Part shown: positions 38,414 to 47,257 of the stretch, in pieces
How the letters are laid out: each line of letters starts with the position of its first letter
Position numbering within the stretch: position 1 is the stretch's first letter
Assembly (NCBI GenBank): GCA_003695915.1
Contig: RFGF01000089.1
Location: 1-58,798, forward strand
Direction of reading: 5' to 3'
From: Nitrospirota bacterium
GTDB lineage: Bacteria; Nitrospirota; Nitrospiria; Nitrospirales; UBA8639
Length of the DNA stretch: 58,798 nucleotides
Program-made: the position numbers and the translations under genes
The notes under the pieces: model-generated
The model's input: only the letters and a program-made list of their open reading frames with translations
The model's database searches: none
What the model was told of the DNA's origin: nothing

Positions 38414-38701
38414 ATGGCTAAAGCCAAAGCCAAGACCACGAAACGTGAGACCAAGAAAGCGCCGGTTTCATCCAAAAATCACGAGGCTCAGGCGCTCACG
38501 GCGCGCCAAAAAGAAATTCTTCGACTGGTGGCCCAAGGATATACGAATCGGGAAATCGGAGAACAATTGAATATCAGCGTTCGAACGGTTGAAGTCCATC
38601 GTTTTAATCTGATGCGCCGGCTTCGTGTCAGAAATGTTGCCCAGTTGCTTCGTCAAGCCCTCGCCCTTCGATTGATCCCGAAAGGGATCGTGATAAAATA
38701 A
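38414..38701 (+). CDS. Stand-alone LuxR-type HTH protein with lysine-rich tail
   Basis: The 95-residue protein has a basic N-terminal tail of about 25 residues (MAKAKAKTTKRETKKAP) and then one GerE/LuxR HTH domain: LTARQKEILRLVAQGYTNREI, LNISVRTVEVHR. The receiver domain of NarL-type regulators is missing. GGAGG precedes the ATG. The gene is divergent from the permease gene (79 bases between starts), so it may bind that intergenic region. Whether it is an activator or a nucleoid-like factor cannot be told. Confidence 0.88.
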   Translation: MAKAKAKTTKRETKKAPVSSKNHEAQALTARQKEILRLVAQGYTNREIGEQLNISVRTVEVHRFNLMRRLRVRNVAQLLRQALALRLIPKGIVIK

Positions 38702-38732
38702 GCGTCGCGACCCAGCCGAACCATTCGGATCA

Positions 38733-39659
38733 TCACAGTTCCTTCAATCGTCCCCGACAGGCGATAGCAGAGCGATATCCTTTCCGATCCAAATATTCGC
38801 GCAGCTCCGTTTCAATCCGATCAAACACCCGGATATCTTCTTCCACCAAAACCGTCCCTACCTGAACAGCGGTCGCTCCGCACAAGAGATGTTCGAAGAC
38901 ATCGATGCCCGTTTGGATGCCGCCGGTCCCAATGATGGGCATTCGATCACCCAGCAGTTTCCAAAAGGCGCGGACGTTCGCCAAGGCCACCGGTTTGATA
39001 ATCGGGCCGCCCAATCCCCCAAATCCGCCTTTGGGTTTGATGACCACCGATTCATGATCAGGATCGACAACCAACGCATTCCCAATGGAATTGATGGCGG
39101 TAAGAAAACTCACCCCCACACGGCCTAGAATTTGAGCCATGGCTTCATGATGAACGGGATCGAAATAAGGAGGCAGTTTGACGCCAAACGGGAGCTCTGT
39201 GTGCGCTTTGATCATCTGCAACAGACGCTCGGAAGCCTCCATGTCGTATCCGATCTGAGGTTTCCCAGGAATATTGGGGCAGGAAAGATTGATCTCCAAA
39301 AGGTCGGGCTTCGCCTCGTTCATATACCGGACGCCTTCGATAAAATCTTCGGGCTGAAAGCCCGCGATGCTGGCCACTATGGGCTTCTTGAACCGGCGAA
39401 GCGCAGGGATGAGATGTGCATAAGCCGGATATCCCAGATTCGGCAAGCCCATTGAATTCAGCGAGCCGCCTGGAAAAGAGAAATATCGGGGTTCCGGATT
39501 CCCCTGTCGTGGCTCACGTGTCATGGATTTCGTGACAATGGCACCGGATCGCGACTGGCCCAAGCGTTCGAGCTCTTCGTACGTGACACACCGCGCTCCA
39601 GACGCATTCATCACACACGTCGGAAACCGAATTCCGGCAATCGTGACAGACAAATCCAC
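38733..39659 (-). CDS. pyrD: Dihydroorotate dehydrogenase, class 1
   Basis: PyrD oxidises dihydroorotate to orotate with FMN. The 308-residue protein has NASGARCVT, NSMGLPNLG, INLSCPNIPGKPQIGYD with the class 1 catalytic Cys, and the FMN-phosphate loop GTGGIQTGIDVFEHLLCGA. The single-subunit look (no pyrK nearby) points to class 1A. It starts at GTG 39659; its site AAGGAA overlaps the stop of the ATPase gene, so the two are co-transcribed. Confidence 0.9.
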   Translation of the reverse strand: MDLSVTIAGIRFPTCVMNASGARCVTYEELERLGQSRSGAIVTKSMTREPRQGNPEPRYFSFPGGSLNSMGLPNLGYPAYAHLIPALRRFKKPIVASIAGFQPEDFIEGVRYMNEAKPDLLEINLSCPNIPGKPQIGYDMEASERLLQMIKAHTELPFGVKLPPYFDPVHHEAMAQILGRVGVSFLTAINSIGNALVVDPDHESVVIKPKGGFGGLGGPIIKPVALANVRAFWKLLGDRMPIIGTGGIQTGIDVFEHLLCGATAVQVGTVLVEEDIRVFDRIETELREYLDRKGYRSAIACRGRLKEL

Positions 39660-39669
39660 GTGGCGTTCC

Positions 39670-40401
39670 TTATGATTCCATTACGAGCTGGCCATCATGC
39701 AGGCAAAGGCGCCGATCCGCCGCGCAAGCGGCTGCCTCTGAATGCGTGGCCAACACGACGGTTCGACCAAATGTCCGAGCACTGTGTCGCAATAATTCGA
39801 CAATGGCATCGCCATTGCGTGAATCGAGATTGCCTGTCGGTTCATCCGCGATGATCAATCGAGGACGATGCACAAAGGCACGTGCCACCGCGACGCGTTG
39901 TTGTTCGCCTCCGGACAGTTCGTAGGGGCGATGACGAGCACGATGGCCCATCTTTACGAGATCCAACATCTCTCGAACCCGTGCACGAATGGCCCGTCGA
40001 TTGTGGCCTTGCAATCGGAGAGGCAAAGCGACATTCTCTTCGACGGTGAGCCCGGGCACCAAATGAAACGCTTGAAACACGATGCCGATTTCTGTCCGGC
40101 GGATCGCAGTCCATTGGTCGTCGGTGAGCTCCAGGGTAGAGTGCCCGTTCAAAAAAATTTCGCCGCTCGTGGGCCTATCTAATCCCGCGAGCAGATGCAA
40201 CAGCGTACTCTTCCCGCTTCCACTCGGCCCAACCAACGCACAAAATTCCCCTCGACCTATCTGAACGGAAACATCCCGCAGCGCATGGATCACTGTCGCG
40301 CCACGATAGAAGATTTTGGACACCTGCTGTAACACGACGACTGCCATACCCGCACGCGGATCCTGTGACACCCGCATCTGATCAAACTGCACCTCGTTCA
40401 T
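39670..40401 (-). CDS. ABC transporter ATPase, MacB/LolD/YbbA type
   Basis: The 243-residue ATPase has Walker A GPSGSGKST, FQAFHLVPGLTVEEN, signature [15 protein letters not shown], Walker [13 protein letters not shown] and H-loop THSE. It belongs to the group that works with FtsX-type permeases. The likely partner is the YbbP-like permease at 35764-38334. ATG 40401 with AGGCGAG is chosen; ATG 40419 and 40347 are alternatives. It is distinct from the LolD at 11111. Confidence 0.9.
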   Translation of the reverse strand: MNEVQFDQMRVSQDPRAGMAVVVLQQVSKIFYRGATVIHALRDVSVQIGRGEFCALVGPSGSGKSTLLHLLAGLDRPTSGEIFLNGHSTLELTDDQWTAIRRTEIGIVFQAFHLVPGLTVEENVALPLRLQGHNRRAIRARVREMLDLVKMGHRARHRPYELSGGEQQRVAVARAFVHRPRLIIADEPTGNLDSRNGDAIVELLRHSARTFGRTVVLATHSEAAACAADRRLCLHDGQLVMES

Positions 40402-40466
40402 GATCTCGCCTGCATTCATGACAGTACCCGTCTTCTTCGTATATCATAGTGGGCCGAACGGTCACA

Positions 40467-41270
40467 ATGAATCCTACGGATCACTCTCTCGATTCGCCAT
40501 CACGGTCGGCCGCAACCGTCTTTTCTGTTGAGCCGGAATCCGTTTCATCCAAGTGGATGCGAATGTTTTTCCATGCGGTGTTCCCGGTCTCATGCACCAC
40601 GTGTCGCGTTCCGCTTCACGGCGACCCCATTCCGTTCTTTTGTGCAGCCTGTTGGTCCAAGATTCGCCCGTTTACCGAACCGCGCTGCCCACGGTGCAGT
40701 CGTCCATTCGACTCGCCTCTGTCGTTGCGATATAGCCCGCAGCATCATTGCGGCGACTGCCGGACTCGTCCGCCAGCATATACACGAGCATGGGCTTTAT
40801 ATCCGTATCAGTCGCCTCTCAAAGAGGCCATTCGGCTTTTCAAATATCACGGGAAAGTTTCTTTAACCACTCCGCTGGCTCATCTCATGCTCCGGGCTTT
40901 GCCGGATCTTCCAGTCATAGATGGTATCCTCCCGGTGCCGCTCTCACCGAATCGTCTCCGGAATCGGGAATATAACCAATCCGCACTTTTAGCTTTTTCG
41001 CTCAGCCGCCATCTTCATATTCCTCTCATCCTCTCAATCTTGATCCGCTCGATCGAAACTGTTCCGCAAACATCGCTCAACCGTCGAGCCCGCTTACGAA
41101 ATCTTCGGGGAGCATTTGCCATTCAAGATTCTCGTGCCATTCAGGGGAAATCCCTTCTGATCGTCGATGATGTCTGGACCACTGGCACGACGATCAACGA
41201 GTGCGCTAAAACACTCCGAAAGGCCGGATCAGGCCCCATATACGCTCTCACGATGACTCGACTGATATGA
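40467..41270 (+). CDS. comF: ComF family protein (phosphoribosyltransferase domain)
   Basis: The 267-residue protein has an N-terminal zinc-finger-like part with four cysteine pairs (CTTC, CAAC, CPRC, CGDC) and a C-terminal PRTase domain with the motif LLIVDDVWTTGTTI. ComF proteins are needed for DNA uptake in competent bacteria and are widespread without known competence. ATG 40467 is used; GTG 40449 is possible. No other competence gene adjoins it. Confidence 0.92.
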   Translation: MNPTDHSLDSPSRSAATVFSVEPESVSSKWMRMFFHAVFPVSCTTCRVPLHGDPIPFFCAACWSKIRPFTEPRCPRCSRPFDSPLSLRYSPQHHCGDCRTRPPAYTRAWALYPYQSPLKEAIRLFKYHGKVSLTTPLAHLMLRALPDLPVIDGILPVPLSPNRLRNREYNQSALLAFSLSRHLHIPLILSILIRSIETVPQTSLNRRARLRNLRGAFAIQDSRAIQGKSLLIVDDVWTTGTTINECAKTLRKAGSGPIYALTMTRLI

Positions 41271-41328
41271 CACTCTCTTGGAGCATGACTTTGGTATGTT
41301 GCCGATCGTTTTTTCAAGGAGGCTCATC

Positions 41329-41670
41329 ATGCCCATTTATGAGTATCGCTGTTGCGAGTGTCAAAAACGCAATACCTTTCTTGTGCTGACGCCTTCCCGG
41401 GCACCTCAAGAATGCCGTTACTGTCGCAGCACGAATCTCGAACGCATCATGTCTCGATTTGCCTCCCCTAAATCCGAGGAAGCTCGGATGGAAACTCTAG
41501 CCGATCCAAGCCGCTTCGGCGATCTTGATGAAAACGATCCCAAAAGCATGGCGCGCTTTATGAAAAAAATGGGCGAAGAAATGGGTGAGGATCTCGGCGA
41601 CGATTTCGACGAGGCTTTAGAAGAAATGGAAGGTTCGGAGCCCGAATCCGCCGACTCCGAAGTCGATTAG
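41329..41670 (+). CDS. FmdB-type zinc ribbon protein
   Basis: The 113-residue protein begins MPIYEYRCCECQ, the FmdB/CxxC_CxxC signature, with the second knuckle CRYC. The rest is an acidic, Met/Glu-rich tail (MGEEMGEDLGDDFDEALEEME). ATG 41329 has AAGGAGG upstream. Function of the family is unclear; a regulatory or metal-chaperone role has been proposed for FmdB. Confidence 0.9.
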   Translation: MPIYEYRCCECQKRNTFLVLTPSRAPQECRYCRSTNLERIMSRFASPKSEEARMETLADPSRFGDLDENDPKSMARFMKKMGEEMGEDLGDDFDEALEEMEGSEPESADSEVD

Positions 41671-41775
41671 ACGGCAAAAAATCCTTGACATTTCGTCATC
41701 TTCTTGTATGCTTCCTTCCAAGCTGCATCATCGAGTCTAAAGCGCGAATCTACAGCACTCAGAGAGCGAGGCAAT

Positions 41776-42219
41776 ATGTTTGCGGGTGAGTATCTCTGCA
41801 AGCTTGATGAAAAAGGGCGATTTCTCGTTCCCAGCCCCGTTCGGGAGCAATTAGAACAAGAAGGCAGCCGCGTCGTTTTTCTCAAAGGACAACAGGATCA
41901 CTCGGTCTTAGCTTATTCGCCCGAGCAATGGCATCAACTCTTGGAGCGAGCACGAACCACGTGCGACGATGATGAAAAGCGATTTCTCATGCATTACCTC
42001 ATCTCTGAAGCTGCGACCGCAGAAATGGACAAAGCCGGCCGTATCCTGATTCCTGGGCGATTGCGCAAAGCTGTGCCAGTGGATGACGATCAAGAAATCA
42101 TTCTCGTGGGGATGCTCCATCGGATCGAAATTTGGAACCCGTCTCATTGGCGGTTGTATCTCAAGAAAAACGATGATAAGTATGAACAAACCATGGCCAA
42201 ATTGCAGAACCTGCTGTGA
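41776..42219 (+). CDS. mraZ: Transcriptional regulator MraZ
   Basis: MraZ binds DNA upstream of the division and cell wall cluster and usually represses it. The 147-residue protein has two SpoVT/AbrB-like repeats: FAGEYLCKLDEKGRFLVPSPVRE and EMDKAGRILIPGRLR. ATG 41776 has GCGAGG upstream. Normally rsmH and ftsL follow; here a RusA gene and an IS remnant follow, so the gene is an orphan. Confidence 0.92.
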   Translation: MFAGEYLCKLDEKGRFLVPSPVREQLEQEGSRVVFLKGQQDHSVLAYSPEQWHQLLERARTTCDDDEKRFLMHYLISEAATAEMDKAGRILIPGRLRKAVPVDDDQEIILVGMLHRIEIWNPSHWRLYLKKNDDKYEQTMAKLQNLL

Positions 42220-42417
42220 CGCCTTCGATGTGAATCATGCCCATTGCTTCATTTCCCGTCCGACAGCTTTTTTGCGTTGAGTGCCGCGCACAGATTCATG
42301 ATCGATTCGAGTGTATGCATGCGAACTGGCTCTAACGGGTCACGCCATCACGTTGCTCGTGGTCGCTTCAGACACCCCGTCATTTCGATGCGGATCGTCT
42401 CTAATCAGGAATTCCGA

Positions 42418-42840
42418 GTGTTCTCCTCATCATCCCCTGCGCTGGCATTTCTCCTGCCTATTCCTCCGAGCATCAACCATCAATATGCCACCGTCAATGG
42501 AAGGCGCGTGTTGTCGTCCAAAGGGCGAGCCTACAAGGTCCAGGTCTATCAGGAATTATTGCTGTACTTGACTCGGGATGGCCACCGCCGACCCGCATGG
42601 CTTGATGACAGTCATGCACACATCTTCAGCCTAACCCTCCGGTTTTACTTTGCCACTCCTTTGAGGCGCGATATCGATGGAGGCATAAAGATTACCCAAG
42701 ATGCTATCTGCGAGGCACTCGGAGTGAATGACAATCGCATTGTCGAGCTCCATGTGTATAAACGTCGTGATCCTGTACAGCCACGGGTCGAATGCACGTT
42801 ATCCCCTATCATCCCGGACAGCGATCTTCTTTCGGGTTGA
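42418..42840 (+). CDS. rusA: RusA-family Holliday junction resolvase
   Basis: RusA cleaves four-way DNA junctions. The core reads FLLPIPPSINHQYA, then RRDIDGGIKITQDAICEALGVNDNRI, which keeps the catalytic Asp pair (DID), Lys and the second Asp of RusA. I chose GTG 42418 because AGGA lies seven bases upstream and the length (140 residues) fits the family; the frame is open to 42244. RusA genes are often phage-derived, but no phage gene is near. Confidence 0.82.
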   Translation: MFSSSSPALAFLLPIPPSINHQYATVNGRRVLSSKGRAYKVQVYQELLLYLTRDGHRRPAWLDDSHAHIFSLTLRFYFATPLRRDIDGGIKITQDAICEALGVNDNRIVELHVYKRRDPVQPRVECTLSPIIPDSDLLSG

Positions 42841-42859
42841 TCATGGCCTCCATCTATTC

Positions 42860-43034
42860 CTATCCCGACTTGGGATAACGTAAAAGAGTTCCCAGCGGCC
42901 ATCGCGCCAAAATGATGTGCGAGGTCTTTAGCATCGCTCTCATCGTGAACAAATAATATTGGCGGGGCGGGAACGAGGTGCGATCCGGATAGAACTGGTG
43001 CCTAATACTCAGGTTCCGACGGATTCCGATTTTA
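42860..43034 (-). pseudogene. Detached 3' part of the PilZ gene
   Basis: Minus-strand frame from the TTTA target site (43031-43034) is open for 56 codons and stops at 42860-42862. Removing the IS3 element and one TTTA copy joins it in frame to the PilZ gene at 44160-44567, giving 179 residues. The Arg/Tyr-rich sequence itself has no recognised motif. Confidence 0.6.
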
Positions 43035-44202
43035 GTGGACCCCAAAATTTAGAGTTTAAAGGCAAGGTGGCTCTTGAAGCCTTGAAAGGGCTCAAGACCG
43101 TCAACGAGTTGGCCGGGCAGTATCAGCTTCATCCGACGCAGATCAGTCAATGGAAGCGACAGGTGCAACGGGGAGCCAAGAATCTCTTTGCGTCCGCCAA
43201 GGGCAAAGGTCAGGACCATGAGGCGACTCAAGCCAAGCTCTACGAAGAAGTCTGACGCTTGAAGATGGAATTAGACTGGGTAAAAAACTGCCGGGCTCAG
43301 TTGATACCAAACGACAGTGGATTGTCCAAGAGCATCCGCAGCTCAATATTCGGCGGCAATGTGCGTTGTTCGGGATGGGACGAGCGAATTGGTACTACCA
43401 TCTAGTAGCCGAAAGCCCAGAGACGCTGGAGCTGATGTGACACATTGATCGACACTAGACCTGGACACCCTTTTATGGAAGTCGTCGACTGACGGTGTGG
43501 CTCAATGAGCAAGGCTACGCCGTGAATCGAAAATGCGTGCAACGGTTGATGAGGCATGGTAGACGTGGCGCCTGGCCCCCAGACCAGTCGTCCCCATCGG
43601 TGACACCCTGTGTATCCGTATTTGCTGCGAGATCTCGTCATTGACCGACCGAACCGGGTGTGGTGCACGGATGTGACGGACCTGCCGATGGCTCGTGGTT
43701 TTCTGTTTCTGATGGCGATCCTGGATTGGTAGAGCCGTATGTCTTAGCGTGGATGGTCTCGAACACGCAAGACACGGCCTTCTGTTTGGACGCGCTGGAG
43801 CACGCGTTCACCCAGGGGTACCCGGAGATCTTCAATAGTGGCCAAGGCTGTTCGTTTACCAGTACCGCGTTTACGGAGCGGCTCAAAAAGGCAGGCATCC
43901 AGATCAGTATGGATGGCCGCGGCCGGGTCTTGGACAATATTTGAATCGAACGCCTCTGGCGGAGAGTCAAGTACGAATACTGGTATCTGGCCGATCATCG
44001 CGATGCCTTGGAAGCGGAGAAGGGTTTAACCACGTATTTCCAGTTTTACAACATGGAGCGGCCTCATCAAGCCTTGGGGTACTCTACGCCAGAACAGATC
44101 CATTTTGGAAGAAAGCCGACGGCCTAAATGTTACGTAGAAACCATGGGCCTAAGCTTACTTATTTTTCGCCATCAGTGGTCTTGAGAATGGGGTCCACTT
44201 TA
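43031..44202 (+). mobile_element. Decayed IS3-family insertion sequence with TTTA target duplication
   Basis: The element spans 43035-44198 (1164 bp). Its ends are the perfect inverted repeats GTGGACCCCA (43035-43044) and TGGGGTCCAC (44189-44198). The bases TTTA flank it directly on both sides (43031-43034 and 44199-44202), a 4-bp target duplication as expected for IS3. Inside are remnants of OrfA and OrfB (43050-44127). The OrfA start seems deleted, since the left end runs straight into the conserved FKGKVALEALKG. Confidence 0.88.
43050..44127 (+). pseudogene. IS3-family transposase OrfA-OrfB remnant
   Basis: OrfA homology (KVALEALKG, HPTQISQWKRQV) runs to a TGA at 43253-43255. OrfB homology continues with LDTKRQWI-like VDTKRQWIVQEHPQL, FYGSRRLTVWLNEQGYAVNRK, the DDE region (CTDVTDLPMARGFLFLMAILDW), STAFTERLKKAGIQISMDG and the end FQFYNMERPHQALGYSTPEQI. 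It is broken by several stops (for example 43437-43439, 43729-43731, 43942-43944) and frameshifts, so it cannot encode a working transposase. Confidence 0.85.
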
Positions 44203-44567
44203 GATTGAACGAATCGGAGCAGTCGAGTCAGGGCAGGATCATGCCGAGAAATCGTGCGAGAAGTCCCGCGAGAGGAAAACTCGATTCCGGCTCGGCGTCC
44301 ATGTCGGTGGCGGACCACGCCGGCAAGCCAGACGACATCGTGACGGAGTTGCAATTTGACCGAAACGGTTTCGTGAATGCGGAACTGCGGACGATCACCG
44401 TGCGCCAATTCGACAAGCGCGCCCTGCCAGCTCAAATTCACCACCCGTCCCACGCTAGCCATCTTCATGCCATTCCACACGGTGACACGAATACTGTGAA
44501 GGTCCGCAATCGGAATTCGATCATTCGACCGACGATCATGCAGCTGGGGGAGCTCGTTCGCCATCAT
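44160..44567 (-). pseudogene. PilZ-domain protein, 3' end replaced by an IS
   Basis: PilZ domains bind cyclic di-GMP. The frame has the two binding motifs: RRSNDR near residues 12-17 and NLSWQG at 44-49. GGAGAG precedes the tandem ATGs. The IS3 element begins after codon 123 (FVQSK); the last 12 residues and the stop come from the IS end, giving 135 residues. The original 3' part is at 42860-43034. The c-di-GMP motifs are intact, so the truncated protein may still work. It lies 48 bases after the STAS gene on the same strand. Confidence 0.85.
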
Positions 44568-44615
44568 TCATCTCTCCGTATCTTCTTTCCCAGCGAAGCC
44601 ATACGAGAACAAGGC

Positions 44616-44963
44616 TCAAGACTGCGTGCCCAGAGCGGTAATCGCTGCCTCTTCGTGGGGAAAAATCGGAATCCATTCCGATATGTCGGTCAACTCCAAA
44701 ATATCGCGGACGAAGCCTTGCTTCGCAACGATACTGAGTCTTCCGCCGATCCGATAAAATCGCCGTTGAGCGAGCACAAGCCATCCCAGAGCGGCGCTAT
44801 CGATAAATGTCACTTCGGTCAAATTCAAAATCACGAACCGATATCCGTTGGCCACGGCGATATCAATTCGTCCTTTGAAATCCTCTCGCGCATTGATATC
44901 GAATCGTCCAACGAAATGCTCGATGACGATGTCCCGATTGACTCGCTGTTCCGAAATCACCAT
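44616..44963 (-). CDS. STAS-domain protein (anti-sigma factor antagonist-like)
   Basis: The 115-residue protein is one STAS domain with strand DIVIEHFVGRFDI and the phosphorylation loop VTFIDSAALGWLVLA, where Ser follows Asp. Such proteins bind anti-sigma kinases when unphosphorylated. I chose ATG 44963 because AAGGAGG lies ten bases upstream; an ATG at 45026 has no site. It heads a pair with the PilZ gene. No kinase or phosphatase partner is nearby. Confidence 0.85.
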   Translation of the reverse strand: MVISEQRVNRDIVIEHFVGRFDINAREDFKGRIDIAVANGYRFVILNLTEVTFIDSAALGWLVLAQRRFYRIGGRLSIVAKQGFVRDILELTDISEWIPIFPHEEAAITALGTQS

Positions 44964-45107
44964 AGGGATGTGTCCTCCTTGAGCAACCGCTTCAACTTTG
45001 CTGACTGTATCGGTCGAGCCGATCATGCACTTGATCGGGAAGCCTCGGCTACGCCATCCTGTGCTGAACCTCGACCGTGGACATCTAGTCGACGAAAGGC
45101 TCGTCGT

Positions 45108-45758
45108 TCATTGTGCATCCTTTCGACAGTGCGAAGTCGCCGAACCCACAATTTCCACACGGCGTACATATTGATAAGGCGCCGGTGTATCTGGTGTACT
45201 GAGAAATGGGCGGCGAATACGAATAGAAAGGATATAAGCGTCCTTTGGTAGAGTCGTCCGTCCTTGGATGTACATGGATTGGAATGTACCTGTTTCGATA
45301 GGCCCAACCTCCTCACGGGCAATCACGACGTCATTCACCAAGAGTTCGAACAATCCGCCAGCCAGATTGCGCCGGTCCGACCGCGAGAAATATTCCACGG
45401 CCACCTGAGCTCCAATCGAGACCTGTCGTCCATCGCCGTTCAACGTTTGCGTAAGTCCTCCCCCTTCCCATGCGTTCTGAGAGGCGCGGCCGCCTAGTTG
45501 GCCCACCTTGACGCGAACACTCTCTGTTTTCAACTCGGTCCCGTCGATCGTGGCAGTTACGCACTGAGGATATCCCTCTCCCCCCAACGTGCCATTTGCG
45601 GTCACAAAGGCTTGCCAATGTACCAGCCGCCCATGCTCACACAACGGAAGCGTCATTCGAGATGAAGGGCATCCCTCATAGCCACCATCCGCGCTCACGC
45701 TCGCTATAGGGAACCAGAATACCATCAGAAGCACGAGCACGAGCAGGACGTCTGGCAT
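45108..45758 (-). CDS. Secreted protein of unknown function
   Basis: The 216-residue product has a hydrophobic signal (VLLVLVLLMVFWFPIASVSA, cleavage near ADGG). The mature part is beta-rich with four Cys near the N-terminus and C-terminus, and segments ECP-like YEGCPSSRMTLPLCEHGRL and VAVEYFSRSDRRNLAGGLFELLVNDV. Family unknown. ATG 45758 gives the better signal peptide; ATG 45812 is the longest start. Confidence 0.72.
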   Translation of the reverse strand: MPDVLLVLVLLMVFWFPIASVSADGGYEGCPSSRMTLPLCEHGRLVHWQAFVTANGTLGGEGYPQCVTATIDGTELKTESVRVKVGQLGGRASQNAWEGGGLTQTLNGDGRQVSIGAQVAVEYFSRSDRRNLAGGLFELLVNDVVIAREEVGPIETGTFQSMYIQGRTTLPKDAYILSIRIRRPFLSTPDTPAPYQYVRRVEIVGSATSHCRKDAQ

Positions 45759-45962
45759 TACACATCTTTGGTACGACAGGTGAAGTGTTCTTTTCGGCAT
45801 CGGTCCCATCACGCGATGTTCCCTCTCTTCATTTTCAGATTCCGTTCACGGTATGATGTCCGCCGATTCATTCGGCGTTTAGCACTGTGCGGTTCAGACT
45901 CGATGGTTCGTCTCGTTGTGTTCATATCGCGGCGTTTTTCACCGGATACAAGAGGTATTGGC

Positions 45963-47042
45963 ATGCGCAACGTGTTACTCATCGCCGGGGTCCTCCTGAG
46001 TCTTTCGGCTCTCGATACGCACGCTCGCCAACGACCGCTCTCGCCAGAAGAAAAAAGCGCGCTTCAGAAGATTCAAATCGTCTCAATCGACACGCTTGCC
46101 CTCACCGAACGTGGTGCCGTCGAGAGTTCGGACATCCGACGCGTCGTGACCGATCGGATTCGTGATTTAGGATACACCGTTTCGACGGATAAGCAACAAC
46201 CATCCGATATTGTCGTCAAGGTCAAATGCGAGGAGCGAAAAACCTGGCTTGGTCCGACTCGACTCGGTGGCGACGCCGATTCCCTTCACGCCCCTTCACG
46301 CGTGTGGAAAGGACCGGCCTGTCAAATCACCTATTACTTTCCGGAATCCCCGGACTCCCCATCCCCGTGGCGACGAGAAGTCCGCACCCCGTTCGCCGAC
46401 GCCATGCGCGCAGCCCAAGAGCATCATGTTTCCGATTCCGGTGCGTATGCGATGCAGGCGCTCGCACAGGAATTGAGGCAAGATCCTTTTCCCTTGCTGT
46501 TGGCAGCAGAGTGGCGGCACGTTCATCGATTGATTGCTGCGCTCAATCGTCCGAATATTCCGCCTGCTCGGCAACGGCTCGTCCTTCAGCTTCTTGGCGA
46601 TATTCCCGATCCTCAAGCCCTGGCTACGCTCGAGAAGGCGTTGAAAGTTCCCGAGCTTGCCCCGACCGCCGCGATCGCCTTGGGGCAACATGGCGCAGCC
46701 GCAATACGCCCGCTCGTGACATTGCTTGAGCACACCGATTCGTCGGCGTTGAAAAAGGCCGCAGTAGCCGGATTGGGAATTATCGGAACGCATCATGAAG
46801 ACCCGATGTTATTCGAAGTCCTCAAGAATACGCTTCAGCACTCTCCGACGCCCATTGACGTGACCATCGAAGTTGTCAACGCCTTAGGGAAACTCGGGGA
46901 CGAACGGGCCATTTCACTGCTTCAAGAGCTGAACCGTCGAGCCTGGACCGATCCTTCTCGTTCCCCGGAAATGCAGCGGCTTCGTGAGGCGCTGTCCTGG
47001 AGCCTTTGGCAGCTCATTCCCGAAGCCCATACCGCTGAATAG
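45963..47042 (+). CDS. Secreted HEAT-repeat protein
   Basis: The 359-residue protein has a signal peptide (VLLIAGVLLSLSALDTHA). Residues about 30-130 form a mixed domain (IQIVSIDTLALTERGAV). Residues about 190-350 contain HEAT/PBS-lyase-like repeats: LLGDIPDPQALATLEKAL, AIALGQHGAAAIRPLVTLL, VVNALGKLGDERAISLLQEL. AGAGG precedes ATG 45963. HEAT repeats are protein-binding; no partner is obvious. Confidence 0.83.
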   Translation: MRNVLLIAGVLLSLSALDTHARQRPLSPEEKSALQKIQIVSIDTLALTERGAVESSDIRRVVTDRIRDLGYTVSTDKQQPSDIVVKVKCEERKTWLGPTRLGGDADSLHAPSRVWKGPACQITYYFPESPDSPSPWRREVRTPFADAMRAAQEHHVSDSGAYAMQALAQELRQDPFPLLLAAEWRHVHRLIAALNRPNIPPARQRLVLQLLGDIPDPQALATLEKALKVPELAPTAAIALGQHGAAAIRPLVTLLEHTDSSALKKAAVAGLGIIGTHHEDPMLFEVLKNTLQHSPTPIDVTIEVVNALGKLGDERAISLLQELNRRAWTDPSRSPEMQRLREALSWSLWQLIPEAHTAE

Positions 47043-47257
47043 ATGCTCGTGACCGCCCGTCACCAATAGTCGATCCAACGGCTTAAACAGGGACTCGATA
47101 CAACGTCCTCATTCGTCATGCCGACCTCTTTACAGTACCGGCCAAAAAGACCTACGCTTATAAACGAGCATTGAAAAAAGGGAGCCGTTCGGCGCTTGCT
47201 CGTCAAAGATCGCCCGATGGGCAGAGCCAAATCCCCCGTGCGTGAGCACGCTTCACC

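Noticed and set aside
42418-42840. RusA gene as evidence of a prophage
   Set aside because: No other phage gene is found within the window.
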